Shown piece by piece: positions 61,001-64,000 of a stretch of 64,000 bases of DNA (position 1 is the first letter of the stretch; every line of letters begins with the position of its first letter). The translations under genes and the position numbers were made by a program. The notes under the pieces were generated by a model that worked only from the letters and a program-made list of their open reading frames with translations, had not been told where the DNA came from and ran no database searches. Origin of the DNA: Serinus canaria (lineage: Eukaryota; Chordata; Aves; Passeriformes; Fringillidae); contig NC_066321.1 in NCBI RefSeq assembly GCF_022539315.1, positions 8,374,824 through 8,438,823 of the forward strand, given 5' to 3'.

Positions 61001-63109
61001 TTTTCACAGCTATCAGAACCATTTGTGGGTCTGATGGAAGCTCCTCTCCAACCACCACATCCTCAGATTGCCCACTCTGCTGGTGCTGGCTTCCTTCTTT
61101 CCCTAGTGCTGGATGTCACATTAATTTGTGCATGGCCACAGTCTGACTGCAGGGGCAGAAACCTTCACCTTGGGGACCAGCCCCAGCAGTTTGCATGTAT
61201 TTATTTATTTATGCACTCATCCGAGAGGATGAGTAAAGGTAAAGAAAATCACCTCAAGCAAAAATGAAAATTAGCATTAGTTTTGTTTTAACAACCTCAG
61301 GCAACTGAGACCTGGCTCCAGCCTGCTCCCAGCTGCACTGAGGCAGCTCTCTGAGCCCCAAGCTCTGCAGTGCCCCTGTGGCTCCAATACAGCCTCTAAT
61401 TCCATCTCCAGCACCAGCAGTGCTCTGAGATATGGAGAAGTTTTGCCTTCCTTACTCTGCTAAATTTTCCTTATTGTGTCAAGGGGAAGCTAAGATGAGC
61501 AAGATGACTTGGAGAAGAATAGCTATCCTTTTAAAATCTGAGGGGTGTCGCTGATCATGGTGGGGAAAGCTGCTGATGCATCTAAACCTCAAGTAACAGC
61601 TTCTGTTGGAAGATGTCTGTTGAGCCAGATCTTGAGAGCTGTGAAAGACAAGGTTTCAGCAATTTGCTTCTAAAATAATTTTGAGTGCACTTCTGTTTGT
61701 AAAGTAAGGATTTACTGAGTTAACAATATCTTAATTCAGCAGCCACACCTTGCTCTCTTCTAGAAATATTCTCTATTTATGAATGTTATTTGCAGAAGAT
61801 TGAAAGAAAAGGAGAAACCTCAACTACACATAAAAGTTTGCATTTAAATGACAAGGGCTTCAGTTCAGGTTTCTCCTTTGAGAAAGGTCTCATAGCTTTT
61901 TGTCCAATGTGGATGTTACAGGAACAGAAAGATACCAGCCCCTGATGGAGGGTAAAGAGGAAGGGAAGGAGATCACTGCCCTGCACAGCTCTAGAACTCA
62001 TCTATTTGATATCAGTTTTCTTGATTTGTTGAGGTCCACTGATCTAAAAGCTTCACAGAATGTTTATGCATAAGACAAGATGAATTTCTAGTGACCACTA
62101 AGGAAAGATGCAACATAAGGTGAGCACGTTATTGCTCAGTGGTAACCAAATTAGAATTTAGGAATCTCTTGACAAAATTTACTAGAAACAAGTAATTTTT
62201 CAAATAAAGTTTTGAAGCAGTATGTAAAACCCCAAAGTTTTCTTCACTGGGACTTTTCACTATGACAGACAAGAGAAAGATGAAGATTTATGGATCCTTG
62301 CAGGGTGTGCGGTGACCAAAGATTTCCTGGCAGTGCTGCTGCTCCTGTGCACCTGGAAACCGGGAGTAAACTTGGCGGTGGAATTAGAGTGAGATTGCAA
62401 GTTCAGGTTCAGTGTTACCTGAACTGAGCTCATATCCTGGCACAAGCTGCAGAGCAGAAGGGAACTCTCTCTCGTCCATTGACCCTCCAAACCTGCAGAG
62501 GTGCCTGTATTCTTTAGCTCCATCTACTGGCACCTGCCGCAAACTGGATGCGTGTAAATACAAATCCAGCTATTTCTGCACCAAAAGCAAGAAATACCTT
62601 CCTGCAAATTGCCCATCTGGTAGATATGATTATCTTACTTTTAAACAATAATGAATTATTATTATTTTTGTAATCTCTGTAGGGTGGGGTCTATAATTTC
62701 TCAGAGGATAAGACTACACTGGAAATGTGTTACTGGACTACAAATGAATAATTGTGTGTGTGTGGCAATATGCAGTTATCATTTCATGCAAGTATAATTG
62801 AAACATCATTAAAAAAAACCATAATTAAGTCTTTAGCAATACCCAGGGGATGCAAGTTGTTTCTATTCCCATTTCAAATATGAATGAACAAAATCTGACC
62901 AAAGAATCCTGGCTCCTTTTTGCCTCCTCTGCTTGCTCTACATCTTTCCCTCTTCAAGTTTTGAAAGAGGCCATTGGGTTGCTCTTTCCTGTGATAGACT
63001 TGGGAATAATGCTGGAGATGACTTTTTTCTCACTGGGCATTTCTATATCTATATATATTAAGTTTCTTTATGACATCAAGTTTCTTTAAAGCTTATGTAT
63101 AATAATGGA
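58001..63109. other. Non-coding sequence
   Basis: No gene or transposon is recognised. Short simple tracts include a TATT-type run near 61198-61213 and a (TG)n run near 62754-62765. Frames are below 95 codons. Confidence 0.6.
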
Positions 63110-63129
63110 GTAATAATAATTATTATTAC
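63110..63129. repeat. Perfect 20-bp palindrome of AAT/ATT triplets
   Basis: gtaataataa followed by ttattattac is its own reverse complement. Because it is made of simple triplets it may have arisen by trinucleotide slippage on both sides of a centre. Confidence 0.85.
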
Positions 63130-64000
63130 AAGCAGGAAAAAGTGTAAGAATATGCCTAAAGCCTAGATTTTTAGATGCTTTTTAAATAAGGGAAAATGTA
63201 CATTTCATGCATGAAAAACTTTTAGAGGTGTCTTCTCCAATATATTTTTCAAAGGCTATCAGTTGAGGAGTGCTGGTTTGGAATCATCACTTACAGCAAT
63301 TGTAGATCTGTATCCAGATTCCTATGGAGACTTCCTTTTCTTGAACTGCTTCTTCTAGATTTCATTTTTCATACTAGTCATATATCACTATTTAGTGTAA
63401 TGGGAAAACTCTGAAGGAACAATCCTTTGTTTTAAAATAAAATAAATAAATAAAACATCCAAGCCAAATTAAAACTGCTCCTATTCAGAAGGGGTCATTA
63501 TTTGGGAATATACTCATTTGTATAAGTATACTTTTAATCAAACTTTTCCCATATGACTTCAGAAATATTTGCTTGCTATAAAATAATAATGAAAAAGGAA
63601 ACAAGACATAGAACCAAAAGCAATGGCTTATTGTGGAGCGACTGCTAGACACCAAGTTCTGGAATAACTTTCCATAACCATTTTCTGATGGCTGCAATTT
63701 ATTTATTCAGTTTTAAATGAAGGGCATTAGCATTTATGAAATAAGACCAAAGTACATGGGAAATATTTGTTGGATAAGAAAAAAAAAAACTGAAGGTGTT
63801 CCACGCATTTTCAGCTAACATGATTTATACATGTGTCTGTTTTTAATGTTGAGGGAAGTTGGATTCAATAGATGATTTGTTTTGCATGGGGAAACCCCAG
63901 TTACAGCAGCGACTCAGTAATCCTGCTTTCTGTACAATAAATGCACATCTTGCCTGTGGGAAGCTGAGGAGAATGGGATTTTGACCTAAGCAAATTCAAA
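63130..64000. other. Non-coding sequence with AAAT-type tract
   Basis: A short aaataaaataaataaataaa stretch lies near 63434-63455. No gene recognised up to the window end. Confidence 0.6.

Overview
This looks like a piece of a bird genome. It has moderate-to-low GC, few CpGs, no compact gene layout, short homopolymer and microsatellite tracts, and four degraded pieces that match the 3' end of CR1 LINEs, the main interspersed repeat of birds. Crocodilian or turtle DNA is a weaker alternative. Assignment below Aves is not possible from what I can see.

I find no convincing protein-coding gene. Every open frame starting at ATG is short (the longest about 156 codons). None reads like a protein family I recognise, and many overlap one another on both strands, as expected by chance. 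I saw no tRNA, rRNA, snRNA, CRISPR array, complete transposon, LTR pair or viral remnant. The window is best read as a gene desert or the inside of a very large intron. Two short splice-flanked segments (25403-25426 and 28535-28569) are the only hints that transcript exons might lie here.

Layout. 1-10100 is AT-rich unique sequence holding a diverged tandem duplication near 2750-2870, a 20-bp tandem duplication at 3553-3592, and three perfect inverted repeats (5529-5558, 8489-8541, 10038-10080). 10400-20900 holds a CR1 tail, a (TA)n tract, a DR1-type motif, a 20-bp palindrome and an antisense CR1 piece. 20945-22970 looks like two candidate conserved non-coding elements with octamer and K50-homeodomain-type motifs. 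23800-32000 holds two more CR1 tails and the two exon-like segments. 32020-32420 is another candidate element centred on a palindromic double octamer. 39800-43160 carries G/T-rich, poly-T and trinucleotide repeats, the last inside a duplicated flank. 45050-49260 is a series of candidate regulatory stretches ending in the one clear CpG-dense patch (48725-49260). From 49260 to the end the sequence is ordinary, with poly-T, A-rich and poly-G tracts and a palindrome at 63110.

The most noteworthy observations are the run of perfect hairpin-forming inverted repeats in the first 10 kb (possible replication template-switch products), the isolated CpG-dense patch with CCAAT and GATA motifs, and the palindromic octamer element at 32 kb. 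I did not find a clearly new biological system. All regulatory calls are inferences from base composition and motifs, without alignment.
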